Assembly: GCF_000292525.1 (NCBI RefSeq)
Contig: NZ_AEYF01000031.1
Coordinates: 1-64,000 of the forward strand
Length of the DNA: 64,000 bases
Source of the DNA: Rhizobium sp. CCGE 510
GTDB taxonomy: Bacteria > Pseudomonadota > Alphaproteobacteria > Rhizobiales > Rhizobiaceae
Direction of reading: 5' to 3'
Shown here piece by piece: positions 1 to 8,092 of this stretch (positions are counted from its first letter, which is position 1; each line of letters starts with the position of its first letter). The notes under the pieces are model-generated. The model was not told the DNA's origin and did not search any database. It saw nothing but the letters and a program-made list of their open reading frames with translations. Made by a program: the position numbers and the translations under genes.

Positions 1-287
1 AATAGCCGAAACCAAATCTCCGAAAACCAGTGTAACTTCTCTTGATAAAACGTGACCGTCAAAGTCTCTTTCAAAGGATCCAAATCTCTTCGGATCCCGC
101 AAGCTCCGCCGCCCACGTTTCTCTTTCTTCTCTATATTCAATTGTCAAAAAACCGACGACACAAAGCCGTCACCAAAACCCGCTCCAAACTCGCGCCCAG
201 AACACAAACCAGCAATCCGCCAATCCGCTTGAGTTTCTTTAGAACGAAAGACTTCGTCGCCAGCAGCGCCGCCGCCCTCGTTCAGTG
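1..287 (-). promoter_or_regulatory. rRNA operon 5' leader (16S gene outside the window)
   Basis: Read on the minus strand, this low-GC stretch looks like the leader that precedes 16S rRNA in rhizobia. It starts just after a strong promoter, and at about 133-148 it holds the AT-rich motif TTGACAATTGAATAT, which I recall from rhizobial rrn leaders and spacers. It is followed by a purine-rich run and then more AT-rich leader to base 1. The 16S gene would begin to the left of the window. Two plus-strand reading frames here (42-242 and 52-288) overlap each other in different frames, have no ribosome binding site and look non-coding. The assignment rests on remembered similarity and on the promoter, so it is an inference. 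Confidence 0.65.
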
Positions 288-293
288 AGTGGG

Positions 294-323
294 CTTATAG
301 AACTAACCCTCCCAAACAGTCAA
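294..323 (-). promoter_or_regulatory. Strong sigma-70 promoter of the rrn operon
   Basis: On the minus strand there is a -35 box TTGACT (318-323), an 18-base spacer and a -10 box TATAAG (294-299), followed by GCCCACTCACTGAACGAGG. This is close to the rrn promoters I know from rhizobia. Transcription would start near 287 and run leftward out of the window. Confidence 0.7.
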
Positions 324-644
324 CAGCCATCCCAAAAGTTTTTTGACATTTTTGTAACAGTTTGATTCGGCTGGCATTTTTGTCGGTGGATATTATCCAC
401 AGGGGGCTGTTTCGGAGCGGATTCCTGAAAATTTGTTTATCGTCTGGTCAAAAATCTGTCGGAAAGCCGCCCTCCAAGCGGAAAAATGACAAGAAAACAG
501 CGGCTTGCAAGAATTTATGGTTAATGAAGGATTGAGGGCCCTCAATCGGCGAGCTTTAAATTTCCGTCACAAATCAAAGGCCGACATCTCGGAACCTATC
601 TTCATCTGAGGTGTTTCCTCTCCCATTGAAGGAAGGAGACCGAC
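324..644. other. Spacer between rrn promoter and first gene; two palindromes, no gene
   Basis: No convincing coding region is visible. The stretch is AT-rich compared with its surroundings. It holds a 15-base palindrome at 386-400 (GTGGATA-T-TATCCAC), of which 393-401 reads TTATCCACA, a perfect match to the E. coli DnaA box. It also holds an 18-base perfect palindrome GATTGAGGGCCCTCAATC at 530-547, about 100 bases before the first gene. Either could be a protein-binding site, but a single DnaA box does not make an origin. Confidence 0.5.
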
Positions 645-983
645 ATGGCTGCCAACACCGATGATATCAGAGCATCTGTCAGCAAGGACATTGCCGCACT
701 TCAACAGGAAGTCTCGCGCCTGCAGAAGATGATTTCCGCTCAAGGCGCCGAAGCCTATTACGAAGTGCGCGGCCGGGCCGGCAAGGCATATGAAGAAGCC
801 CTGCCCCGGGCAAAGAACGCCGTCGCTCAGATCAGGGCTGAAGGCGTCGCTGCCGCCGACGCCGCCCGCGAGCATCCGGCCGCAACGACCACTGCGCTAG
901 CACTTGCAGGTGCCATCGGATTCCTCGCCGGATATCTGCTTTCCGGCAGCCAACAGCCGCAACCTCGGCAATGGTGGCGCTGA
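645..983 (+). CDS. ElaB/YqjD/DUF883-like membrane-anchored protein
   Basis: This 112-residue protein has a mostly helical, charged N-terminal part (about residues 5-60) with heptad-like spacing of hydrophobic residues. A single C-terminal hydrophobic helix with glycines (ALALAGAIGFLAGYLL, about residues 84-99) is followed by a short QP-rich, basic tail. That architecture fits the ElaB/YqjD/DUF883 family, whose E. coli members are inner-membrane-anchored and bind stationary-phase ribosomes. Ribosome binding is family knowledge and is not shown here. The start is supported by AAGGAGACCGAC just before the ATG. It stands alone, with a strong hairpin downstream. Confidence 0.7.
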   Translation: MAANTDDIRASVSKDIAALQQEVSRLQKMISAQGAEAYYEVRGRAGKAYEEALPRAKNAVAQIRAEGVAAADAAREHPAATTTALALAGAIGFLAGYLLSGSQQPQPRQWWR

Positions 984-1013
984 GACCGCAACATCCACGC
1001 ATAGACCGGTTTT

Positions 1014-1054
1014 TTTACGCACCCGCCGATCCTTTTATCGGTAGGGTGCGTAAA
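1014..1054. promoter_or_regulatory. Strong stem-loop downstream of the ElaB-like gene
   Basis: TTTACGCACCC (1014-1024) pairs with GGGTGCGTAAA (1044-1054), and CCGAT (1026-1030) pairs with ATCGG (1037-1041) inside it. That gives 16 base pairs around a short loop. No T-run follows on either strand, so it is not a textbook intrinsic terminator. It could still end transcription or protect the 3' end of the upstream message. Confidence 0.6.
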
Positions 1055-1124
1055 CGCTTATGTCTTACAAAAACCAATTTTTAATGCCAGCTATGGGAAC
1101 ATAAAAAACGAAGGGAGGACTACC

Positions 1125-1331
1125 ATGGAAAACAAGAGGGCCAACTGCATCATCGAAGTCAGCGTCGACGGCGCCAATGGTCGTCACGCCGTCGGCATCA
1201 TGAATATGCGCCAGGCACTCGACCTGCCGGAAATGCCAAGCCTATCCTACACACATCCGGACCCGGTCAAGGCCGCCGCCGGTATCGTTGTCAGCCGCAA
1301 GGAACTGGCCGGCTTCATGGTCTGCCGCTGA
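1125..1331 (+). CDS. Small conserved-looking hypothetical protein
   Basis: This 68-residue protein has no motif I recognise. It is soluble-looking, has no signal peptide or membrane segment, and mixes short hydrophobic strands with charged residues (it starts MENKRANCIIEVSVDG). The case for a real gene is the strong Shine-Dalgarno GAAGGGAGGA 6-8 bases before the ATG, rhizobial codon use and separation from both neighbours. The downstream gap holds GCGCTT/AAGCGC (1359-1377) followed by five Ts at 1386-1390, a weak candidate terminator. I cannot give it a function. Confidence 0.6.
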   Translation: MENKRANCIIEVSVDGANGRHAVGIMNMRQALDLPEMPSLSYTHPDPVKAAAGIVVSRKELAGFMVCR

Positions 1332-1485
1332 GGCAGCCCAATCCCAGCAAGCCCCACTGCGCTTTACCCTGAAGCGCTGAATCCTTTTTGCGGCATTATT
1401 CATTCCGTCTGGTTTTCTTTTGCGTTGCTGGCATCCATGCGCCGTTCATGCCAAGAGAGGGCACGAAGCAAGACAAGGACGGCAG

Positions 1486-2292
1486 ATGAGGGAGCGGCGC
1501 CCACCGCATAAGACGCGTGAGCGGACAAAGCCCGCCGATAACGCTGCAGGCAAGCGGGTCACCCTTCCCCGCGCCCTCTCTAAGCTCGGTTATTGCTCCC
1601 GAACCCAGGCCGAACGGCTGATCGCCGAAAACCGCGTCGCCGTCGACGGCCGCACCATCACCGATATCTCCGCATGGGTCGATCTTGCAACTGCTCGGAT
1701 TAGCGTCGACGGACTCGTGATCGTTGCAGAGGCGAAAATCTACCTGATGCTCAACAAGCCCCGCGGTCTCGTCACGACCCGTCATGATCCCGAAGGCAGA
1801 CCAACGGTCTATGATTGTCTCCGGGATTTCGATATCCCGCATCTCTCCCCCGTCGGCCGGCTTGACAAGGCAAGCGAGGGGCTGCTGCTGTTCACCAACG
1901 ACACCGAATTCGCGCAGATCCTGCTCGATCCGATTACCCATGTGACGAAGACCTATCACGTCCAGATCGACGGCGTCATGGATGATGAAGGCATCGCCGC
2001 CATGACATCGGGCATCCGTCACGACGGCGAATTGCTGACGGCGACCGCCGCGCGGCGGTTGCGCCAGGGCGACCGGAATTCCTGGATCGAGGTCGAGCTC
2101 GACGAGGGCCGCAACCGCCAGATCCGCCGCATGCTGGAAGCCCTCGGAAGCGAATGCCTGCGCCTCGTGCGCGTTGCAATCGGCGGGCTCGAACTCGGCG
2201 AACTGCCGAAAGGCGCCGTGCGTGCGCTGAGCGAGGTGGAATTGCAGGCGCTACGCCGCAGAACCGGCATGGAAAGGGCGAGACGCAATTGA
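1486..2292 (+). CDS. Pseudouridine synthase, RsuA/RluB/RluE family
   Basis: This enzyme isomerises a specific uridine in rRNA to pseudouridine. The 268-residue protein has a basic N-terminal tail, then an S4 RNA-binding domain (LPRALSKLGYCSRTQAERLI, about residues 28-48). The catalytic domain carries LMLNKPRGLVTT and the family motif GRLDKASEGLLLFTND, in which the aspartate of GRLD is the catalytic residue. ELDEGRNRQIRRML near the C-terminus is typical of RluB and RluE. I chose ATG 1486 because AAGGAC lies just upstream; an in-frame ATG at 1420 would add 22 atypical residues. Which rRNA position it modifies cannot be read from sequence. The next gene overlaps its stop codon. Confidence 0.88.
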   Translation: MRERRPPHKTRERTKPADNAAGKRVTLPRALSKLGYCSRTQAERLIAENRVAVDGRTITDISAWVDLATARISVDGLVIVAEAKIYLMLNKPRGLVTTRHDPEGRPTVYDCLRDFDIPHLSPVGRLDKASEGLLLFTNDTEFAQILLDPITHVTKTYHVQIDGVMDDEGIAAMTSGIRHDGELLTATAARRLRQGDRNSWIEVELDEGRNRQIRRMLEALGSECLRLVRVAIGGLELGELPKGAVRALSEVELQALRRRTGMERARRN

Positions 2293-2999
2293 CCGATGTG
2301 ATGGCGATGGCGATGGCGCCGCATGATTTCTGGCAGGAGATTCATCCTCCCGGCACCTTCCCCGACGACCGGGAGTTCACCTCCTTTTATGTCGCCGCGC
2401 TGGAGGATGGCCGCCAACTTCGCCTGCCGATCCGCATACTGGCGGATGGCGATCACGCCCTTGCCTCGCTGATCGTCAACCAGGCGAGCTTCGCCGTCCT
2501 CGATGCGCTGGCCGAAAGCCTCGCCGAAAAGATCAGGCCCATGCGCATCGATGTTGTCGCCGGCCTGCCGACGCTCGGCCTGACGCTTGCCGCCGCCGTG
2601 GCGCAGAAGCTCGGTCATAACAGGTACGTTCCGCTCGGCACCTCACGCAAATTCTGGTACCGCGACGAGCTCTCCGTTGCCCTGTCCTCGATCACCACGC
2701 CAACGCAACAGAAGCGGCTCTATATCGATCCGCGCATGCTGCCGCTGCTGACCGGGCGGCGCGTCGCTCTGATTGATGACGTCATTTCCAGCGGCGCCTC
2801 GATCGCCGCCGGTCTTCACCTGCTGACGGCCTGCGGCATCGAACCCGCCGCCATCGGTGCGGCGATGCTGCAATCGGAGCGCTGGCGCGACAGCCTTGCG
2901 GCCGTCGGGCCGCAATGGATCGAGCGCACAGTCGGCGTTTTCGCAACGCCCATTCTGGAACGGAACGCAGCGGGCCGGTGGCAGGCTCCGACGGCTTGA
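2289..2999 (+). CDS. Phosphoribosyltransferase-family protein
   Basis: The protein has about 236 residues and the PRPP-binding signature of type I phosphoribosyltransferases, VALIDDVISSGAS. Upstream of it are VVAGLPTLGLTLAAAVAQKLG and PLGTSRKFWYRDELS, which resemble the hood and flexible-loop regions of the fold. The base specificity is unknown; it resembles adenine/xanthine phosphoribosyltransferase-like proteins. I favour a TTG start at 2289, because it overlaps the TGA of the pseudouridine synthase (TTGA) and GGAAAGGG lies about 11 bases upstream. ATG 2301 is the alternative. The overlap implies translational coupling to the RNA-modifying enzyme. Confidence 0.72.
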   Translation: MTDVMAMAMAPHDFWQEIHPPGTFPDDREFTSFYVAALEDGRQLRLPIRILADGDHALASLIVNQASFAVLDALAESLAEKIRPMRIDVVAGLPTLGLTLAAAVAQKLGHNRYVPLGTSRKFWYRDELSVALSSITTPTQQKRLYIDPRMLPLLTGRRVALIDDVISSGASIAAGLHLLTACGIEPAAIGAAMLQSERWRDSLAAVGPQWIERTVGVFATPILERNAAGRWQAPTA

Positions 3000-3101
3000 C
3001 GCGAGATATGGAAATTGTCCAATCTTTGCCTGAAGGCACCTCTGTACAGAGCATGAGGAACGATTACAGTCTGCCTGGTCGATGAAAGACCGGATCCACG
3101 C

Positions 3102-4844
3102 ATGACGTTCGAGCAAGCACTCCTGCTGATCCTTCTGCTGGGGATGCTCGTTCTCTTCTCACTCGATCGCTTCCGCATCGAGGTGGTCTCGATCGCCGGT
3201 CTGCTTGTCGGCCATGCGCTCGGCCTCTATCCCGCCGACCAGATCTTCACGGGCTTCGCCAGTCCCGTCGTCGTCACCGTCGTCGAGATCCTGCTGATTG
3301 TTCAGGTGCTGGCGCGCGCCAAGCTCTTCGACAGTCTGGCTGCCCGTTTCGCCGCCTCAGGGCCCTCGGGTTTCCAGGTCATATCAGGCATTTCGTCGCT
3401 TACCGGATTCATCTCCATTTTCATTAACAATATCGGTGCCTTTGCGATCGCCCTGCCGGTGGCGCTGCGGCTCGGCACGGCTCTGGCGATCCCCCGCCGC
3501 CAGCTCGTCATGCCGGTCTCATTCGCAGCCCTGCTCGGCGGTCTCGTTTCGCTGATCGGCACGCCGGCCAACCTGCTCGTCAGCGATGCGCTCACCAAAG
3601 CGACCGGCGCGAGCTTTCGCTTTTTCGATTTCGCCTATGTCGGCCTGCCGGTCGCGATCGCCGGCATTTTGCTCATCGCCTTTCGCGTGCAGCGGCTGTT
3701 TCCAGATCTCGACGAAGCGCCGGCGACGGCCTCTCCGGCCACGCGCCGCATCGTCGTCGAGCGTCGCATCCCCGACGTTTCGCCGTTGATCGGCGTGCGG
3801 CTTTCCGATTGTCCCGCGCGTTTCGGCATCAAGCCGCATGCGCTAATCCGTGGCGACAATTTCGTCTTCGGTCCGCTCGACCAGTCGGTGATCGCAGCCG
3901 GCGACGTGTTGCTTGCCGAAGGCGGCGATACGGTCTTTGCAGGCCTTGCCGCCGCGCAGGCGCTGATGGCCGATGCCCACCCGCATGGCCTGCAGCCGGA
4001 TTTTACCCGTGTCGAAGCCGTCGTCATGCCGGAAAGCACGCTGGTGGGTTCGCGGATCCGCTCGCTCGAAATCTTTCACAGTCGCGGCGTTGCGGTCACC
4101 GCTCTCGCCATGCGCGCGCCGCGCATAGAAGGCCGCTTCCTGGATCTGCAGCTGTCGATTGGCGATATATTGACATTGGAGGGGCCGCGCATGGCGATCG
4201 CCGAAGCGCTTGAAGAAAGCGAGTGCCTGCCGCTCGCCTCGGCTGCTTCGAGCGAACCAGCCTCGCTCTCTTGGCGGCCCTTCGCGCTCTTTGCCTGCGG
4301 CATCGCCGCCTCGGCGGCCGGCTTGCGTCCCGATGTTTCTTTTGCCGGCGTCGTGCTCGTGCTTGCCCTGCTCAATCATCTCAACATCCGACAGGCGATG
4401 GCCGATCTCAATTGGCCGATCATTATAATGCTGGCGGCGATGATCCCGATCGGTCAGGCAGTGGCAACCACTGGGGCGGCAGAAACCATTGCCGGCTGGC
4501 TCAGCCTCGTCGTGCCGATCACCCATCCGCTCTTCGGCATTGCTCTCATCCTCTTCCTCGCCATGGCGCTGACACCCTTCGTCAACAACGCGACGGTCGC
4601 AATCGTTCTGGCGCCGATCGCACTGGAATTCGCAAAGGCCGGCAGCCATGCGCCGGACGCCTATCTGATCGCCGTCGCGGCCGGCGCCTCGCTCGATTTC
4701 CTGACGCCCTTCGGCCATCACAACAACACGTTGGCGATGGGCATTGGCGGCTACCGCTTCAGTGACTTCCTGCGCGCCGGCTGGCCGCTTGCCGTTACAA
4801 GTTACGGCCTCGCTTTGCTTCTCCTGGCTCTGTTCTGGCTGTGA
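3102..4844 (+). CDS. SLC13/DASS-family permease with two TrkA-C domains
   Basis: This is a 580-residue inner-membrane transporter. Hydrophobic segments cluster at residues 1-200 and 395-580. They flank a soluble block (about 205-390) that reads as two RCK/TrkA-C regulatory domains (GVRLSDCPARFGIKPHALIRG and VGSRIRSLEIFHSRGVAVTAL). The membrane halves carry the family's paired motifs: INNIGAFAIALPVAL with SLIGTPANLL in the first, and FVNNATVAIVLAPIAL with LTPFGHHNNTLAMG in the second. Known relatives move sulfate, citrate or dicarboxylates with Na+, and the exact substrate here is not readable. It stands alone, followed by a rhizobial palindromic repeat. Confidence 0.85.
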   Translation: MTFEQALLLILLLGMLVLFSLDRFRIEVVSIAGLLVGHALGLYPADQIFTGFASPVVVTVVEILLIVQVLARAKLFDSLAARFAASGPSGFQVISGISSLTGFISIFINNIGAFAIALPVALRLGTALAIPRRQLVMPVSFAALLGGLVSLIGTPANLLVSDALTKATGASFRFFDFAYVGLPVAIAGILLIAFRVQRLFPDLDEAPATASPATRRIVVERRIPDVSPLIGVRLSDCPARFGIKPHALIRGDNFVFGPLDQSVIAAGDVLLAEGGDTVFAGLAAAQALMADAHPHGLQPDFTRVEAVVMPESTLVGSRIRSLEIFHSRGVAVTALAMRAPRIEGRFLDLQLSIGDILTLEGPRMAIAEALEESECLPLASAASSEPASLSWRPFALFACGIAASAAGLRPDVSFAGVVLVLALLNHLNIRQAMADLNWPIIIMLAAMIPIGQAVATTGAAETIAGWLSLVVPITHPLFGIALILFLAMALTPFVNNATVAIVLAPIALEFAKAGSHAPDAYLIAVAAGASLDFLTPFGHHNNTLAMGIGGYRFSDFLRAGWPLAVTSYGLALLLLALFWL

Positions 4845-4885
4845 TGCGATACTTGGGCGCCACCTTGACTTCCCGGCAATGACTA

Positions 4886-4980
4886 CAGCGCCGCGCGTCT
4901 TTCAGACGCGCAAAGGACGCTGGAGCATTTTGAGTGCTGCATAATTCCTTAAATCGATTCCGATTTAAGGAATTATGCAG
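4886..4980. repeat. Composite rhizobial palindromic repeat
   Basis: Two hairpins lie side by side between the SLC13 gene and purC. The first has CAGCG (4886-4890) pairing with CGCTG (4918-4922) around GCGCGTCT (4893-4900) and AGACGCGC (4904-4911). The second is a perfect 20-base inverted repeat: CTGCATAATTCCTTAAATCG (4937-4956), a 4-base loop, and its complement (4961-4980). I recall sequences of this type as common intergenic repeats in Rhizobium. The second hairpin could also stop transcription before purC. Confidence 0.75.
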
Positions 4981-5024
4981 TAGAGCAGGAAGCCTTCACC
5001 CAATCACAAGGACAGTCGAGCGCC

Positions 5025-5969
5025 GTGCGAATCCTCTCCGAAGCCCATTTCCCGGAACTGCCGAATTATTATCGCGGCAAGGTGCGCGAGAATTACGATC
5101 TTCCGGACGGACGCCGGATTATCATCAGCACCGACCGGCTGAGTGCTTTCGACCGCATTCTCACCTGCATTCCCTATAAGGGCCAGGTGCTGACGCAGAC
5201 GGCGCGCTACTGGTTCGAGGCGACAAGGGACATCTGCCCGAACCACGTCCTCGACTATCCCGATGCGAATGTCGTCATCGGCACGCGGCTCGACATCCTG
5301 CCGGTCGAGATCGTCGTGCGCGGTTATCTCGCCGGCACCACCGGCACGTCGATCCTGACACTCTATAAGAAGGGTGAGCGCCAGATGTACGGCATGCGCC
5401 TGCCAGACGGCATGCGCGACAACCAGATCCTGCCCGAACCCGTCATCACCCCGACCAGCAAGGAATTCGATGGCGGCCATGACGAGCCGCTGACGCCTGA
5501 CGAAATCGTCACGCGCGGCCTTCTGACCAAGGAGCGGTGGCAGACCCTGTCGCGATACGCGCTTGCGCTCTTCGCCCGCGGCCAGGAGATGGCCGCGAAA
5601 CGTGGATTGATTCTGGTCGACACCAAATATGAATTCGGCACCGATGGCGACGGCAATATCATCCTAGCCGACGAGATCCACACGCCCGACAGCAGCCGCT
5701 ACTGGCTTGCCGAAAGCTATCCGGCAAGCTTCGCCGCGGGAAAACGTCCAGAAAGTTTCGACAAGGATTTCGTCCGCGCCTGGGTGGCAGAGCGCTGCGA
5801 CCCTTATAAGGACGACATTCCGGAAATCCCCAACGAACTGATCGAGCAGACCTCGGCCGTCTATATCAAGGCGTATGAGGCGATCACCGGCCAGCGCTTT
5901 GTGCCCGACGATAGTGGCGAGACGCCGCTTGCCCGTGTCCGAAAGAACCTCACCCCCTACTTCCTCTGA
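5025..5969 (+). CDS. purC: Phosphoribosylaminoimidazole-succinocarboxamide (SAICAR) synthase
   Basis: PurC joins aspartate to CAIR with ATP to make SAICAR in de novo purine synthesis. The 314-residue protein starts [28 protein letters not shown], with the nucleotide-binding strand and the typical STDR-SAFD motif. It continues with [28 protein letters not shown] and [11 protein letters not shown], and the metal-site motif [14 protein letters not shown]. The start is GTG at 5025, with AAGGA 12 bases upstream. It is of the longer purC type (over 300 residues). Rhizobia often also carry a short purC near purSQL, so this may be one of two copies; the other is not in the window. Confidence 0.92.
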   Translation: MRILSEAHFPELPNYYRGKVRENYDLPDGRRIIISTDRLSAFDRILTCIPYKGQVLTQTARYWFEATRDICPNHVLDYPDANVVIGTRLDILPVEIVVRGYLAGTTGTSILTLYKKGERQMYGMRLPDGMRDNQILPEPVITPTSKEFDGGHDEPLTPDEIVTRGLLTKERWQTLSRYALALFARGQEMAAKRGLILVDTKYEFGTDGDGNIILADEIHTPDSSRYWLAESYPASFAAGKRPESFDKDFVRAWVAERCDPYKDDIPEIPNELIEQTSAVYIKAYEAITGQRFVPDDSGETPLARVRKNLTPYFL

Positions 5970-6073
5970 GAGGGCGGCGCGAAGGCCGCCGGCCAATGAT
6001 CGACTTGCTGCATTTCGTGCAATCGCGCTAACATCAGCCGAAAGAAGGATCGGGCTCGCCCGGCGGGGGACGG

Positions 6074-6676
6074 ATGGCAAGAAGGCCGAGACGCAAGGCC
6101 GAGGAAACGCGGGAAGACATTCTCTCCATGGCGGAGATGCTGTTTCGCGAGCGCGGCTATGTCGCAGTGTCGATTGCCGACATCGCCGGCGCGCTCCACA
6201 TGTCGCCGGCCAATGTCTTCAAGCATTTCCGTTCTAAAGTCGCGCTGATCGATGCGATCGCCGGGCGCCATCTCGACAATGCGACCGAGCGTTTTGCAGC
6301 CTTCGACCAGGACCTGCCGCCGAAGGAGCAACTGCTTCGCTTCGTCCTTCGCCTGCTGGAAGGCCATCTGCAGGACATCCAGAAGAACCCTTACATCTTC
6401 GAAATGGTGCTTTCGACAATTGAGGCCAAACTCGAGGCCGGCAACCGTTATCGCGCCCGTATCGAAGAAAAGCTCGGTGAGATCATCGGCGAGGGAATGG
6501 CGGAGGGACGTTATCATTGCCGCGACCCCGAAAGCGCGGCACGCACCGTCGCAGACGTGCTTGCCTGCGTGCTGCACCCTATCCTGATCGCCCGTGACGA
6601 CAAGGAAACACTCGTGCACCGCGCCGAGCACATCGTGGGCTTCGTCGATGCCGCACTGCAAAATAACGCTTGCTAA
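6074..6676 (+). CDS. TetR-family transcriptional regulator
   Basis: The 200-residue protein has an N-terminal TetR DNA-binding domain (residues about 10-57). The helix-turn-helix lies in VSIADIAGALHMSPANVFKHF, followed by RSKVALIDAI. The rest is an all-helical ligand-binding and dimerisation domain. It lies directly upstream of, and in the same direction as, a complete RND efflux system. By family habit it represses that system and is released by a pump substrate. A palindromic site overlapping its own stop codon and preceding the efflux genes (6675-6707) is a candidate operator. Confidence 0.88.
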   Translation: MARRPRRKAEETREDILSMAEMLFRERGYVAVSIADIAGALHMSPANVFKHFRSKVALIDAIAGRHLDNATERFAAFDQDLPPKEQLLRFVLRLLEGHLQDIQKNPYIFEMVLSTIEAKLEAGNRYRARIEEKLGEIIGEGMAEGRYHCRDPESAARTVADVLACVLHPILIARDDKETLVHRAEHIVGFVDAALQNNAC

Positions 6677-6707
6677 GTGACGATCGCTAACTTACGTCAC
6701 TTCGTAA
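6675..6707. promoter_or_regulatory. Candidate TetR operator before the RND efflux genes
   Basis: AAGTGACG (6675-6682) and CGTCACTT (6695-6702) form a perfect inverted repeat around 12 bases. A second, nested one is TTACG (6692-6696) with CGTAA (6703-6707). The site begins on the stop codon of the TetR gene and lies about 130 bases before the membrane fusion protein start. That is where a local repressor would act. Binding is inferred. Confidence 0.5.
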
Positions 6708-6833
6708 AGCTTTTGTTAAATTCGGACAATGGCATTTGAATGCCGAACCAATCCTGACGCTTATACAAGTCTGCGCTCGGCTGAGCTGCGGCCATGGATT
6801 GAACGGCAACTGCCATCGCACAGGGAATTCAGA

Positions 6834-8045
6834 ATGATACGGCGTGCCCTCCTCATCTCCTCGGCGCTGGCGTTCGGCGCATTGCTCGCAGCCTGCAGCG
6901 ATAACGCCAGCAAGCCCGCCGGCAATGCATCCGCAGGCACGGCCCAGCAGGCGGCGCCTGTCGGGGTCATCGCGCTGAAAAAGGGGAGTTTCCCGATCAC
7001 CACGATCCTTCCCGGCCGCGCCGAGACCTTCCAGACGGCTGATATCCGGCCGCAGGTAAGCGGCCTCATCCGCGAGATCGCCTTCAAGGAAGGCGGCGAG
7101 ATCAAGAAGGGCGACCTTCTCTACCAGATCGAGGATGCCCCCTATATTGCCGCCGTCGAGCAAGCCAAGGCGGCAATCTCCAAAGCCGAAGCGAGTGTGC
7201 CGAGCGCTGAAAGCAATCTCGACCGCTACCAGCGCCTCGTCGGCAGTGGCGCCACCCAGATCGAATTCGAAACGGCCAAGACGACGCTGCTTCAGGCCAA
7301 GGCCGAAGTCGAGTCAGCAAAGGCAGCGCTGTCCGCCGCACAGATCGATCTCGACCATACCAGGATCATCGCGCCCTTCGACGGCGTCAGCGACCAGACA
7401 GCCTATAATGTCGGCAACGTCGTTTCAGCCAATCAGACGACGGCGCTGACGACGATCCGCCAACTTGACCCAATCTATATCTCGCTGACGGAATCGAGCA
7501 CCAACCTGCTGAAGCTGCGCGATGCGATGGCCGCCGGCGACATCAAGGGCGCCGCCAGTGTCGTGTTCCACCTGATCCTCGAAGACGGCAAGGAATACAA
7601 TCAGCAGGGCAAGCTCGACATGTCGAAGCAGGTGGTCAGTGAGACCACCGGCACCTTCATTATCCGCGTACTCTTTCCCAATCCCGACCGTCTCGTCCTG
7701 CCCGGCATGTATGTCCGGGCAACCGTCGAACTCGGCGCCGAGGCGGGGTATGCCTTGCCGCAACTGGCAACGAGCCGTGATGCCAACGGCCGGCTGACGG
7801 CACAGTTCGTTTCCGCCGATGGCAAGGTCGAAACCCGCGCTTTCGAAAACAGCTCGCCCTCCAACAATTCCTGGCTCGTGACCGAAGGCATCAAGGACGG
7901 CGATCAGCTGATCGTCAGTGGCCTGCAATCGATCACCTCAGGCATGCCGGTGAAGCCGGTTCCGATGAAGATCACCGACAACGGCGTGGTCGTGGCTGCT
8001 GAGCAGCCCGCGGCCGGTGACGCACAGAAGCCCGCAGCGAAGTAA
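6834..8045 (+). CDS. RND efflux membrane fusion protein (lipoprotein)
   Basis: This periplasmic adaptor joins the inner-membrane RND pump to the outer-membrane channel. The 403-residue product starts with a lipoprotein signal whose lipobox LLAAC places the lipidated cysteine at residue 21. Next comes a beta-barrel/lipoyl part (FPGR-type ILPGRAETFQTADIRPQVSGLI), then a coiled-coil hairpin rich in Ala, Glu and Lys (about residues 105-165), the second lipoyl half (IIAPFDGVSDQTAYNVGNVV) and a C-terminal beta-barrel. ATG 6834 has AGGGA 7 bases upstream and gives a normal lipoprotein signal. The gene precedes the pump gene by 47 bases. Confidence 0.9.
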   Translation: MIRRALLISSALAFGALLAACSDNASKPAGNASAGTAQQAAPVGVIALKKGSFPITTILPGRAETFQTADIRPQVSGLIREIAFKEGGEIKKGDLLYQIEDAPYIAAVEQAKAAISKAEASVPSAESNLDRYQRLVGSGATQIEFETAKTTLLQAKAEVESAKAALSAAQIDLDHTRIIAPFDGVSDQTAYNVGNVVSANQTTALTTIRQLDPIYISLTESSTNLLKLRDAMAAGDIKGAASVVFHLILEDGKEYNQQGKLDMSKQVVSETTGTFIIRVLFPNPDRLVLPGMYVRATVELGAEAGYALPQLATSRDANGRLTAQFVSADGKVETRAFENSSPSNNSWLVTEGIKDGDQLIVSGLQSITSGMPVKPVPMKITDNGVVVAAEQPAAGDAQKPAAK

Positions 8046-8092
8046 TCGCTTCGAGCCCCTACGTCGCCGTCTCAGCCGCACAGGAACAACCG

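Noticed and set aside
42..288. Two overlapping plus-strand reading frames of 66 and 78 codons at the start
   Set aside because: They overlap in different frames, lack ribosome sites and lie in what looks like an rRNA leader on the other strand.
386..401. Replication origin suggested by a DnaA box
   Set aside because: Only one perfect box is visible, with no cluster, no AT-rich unwinding element pattern and none of the genes that flank alphaproteobacterial origins.
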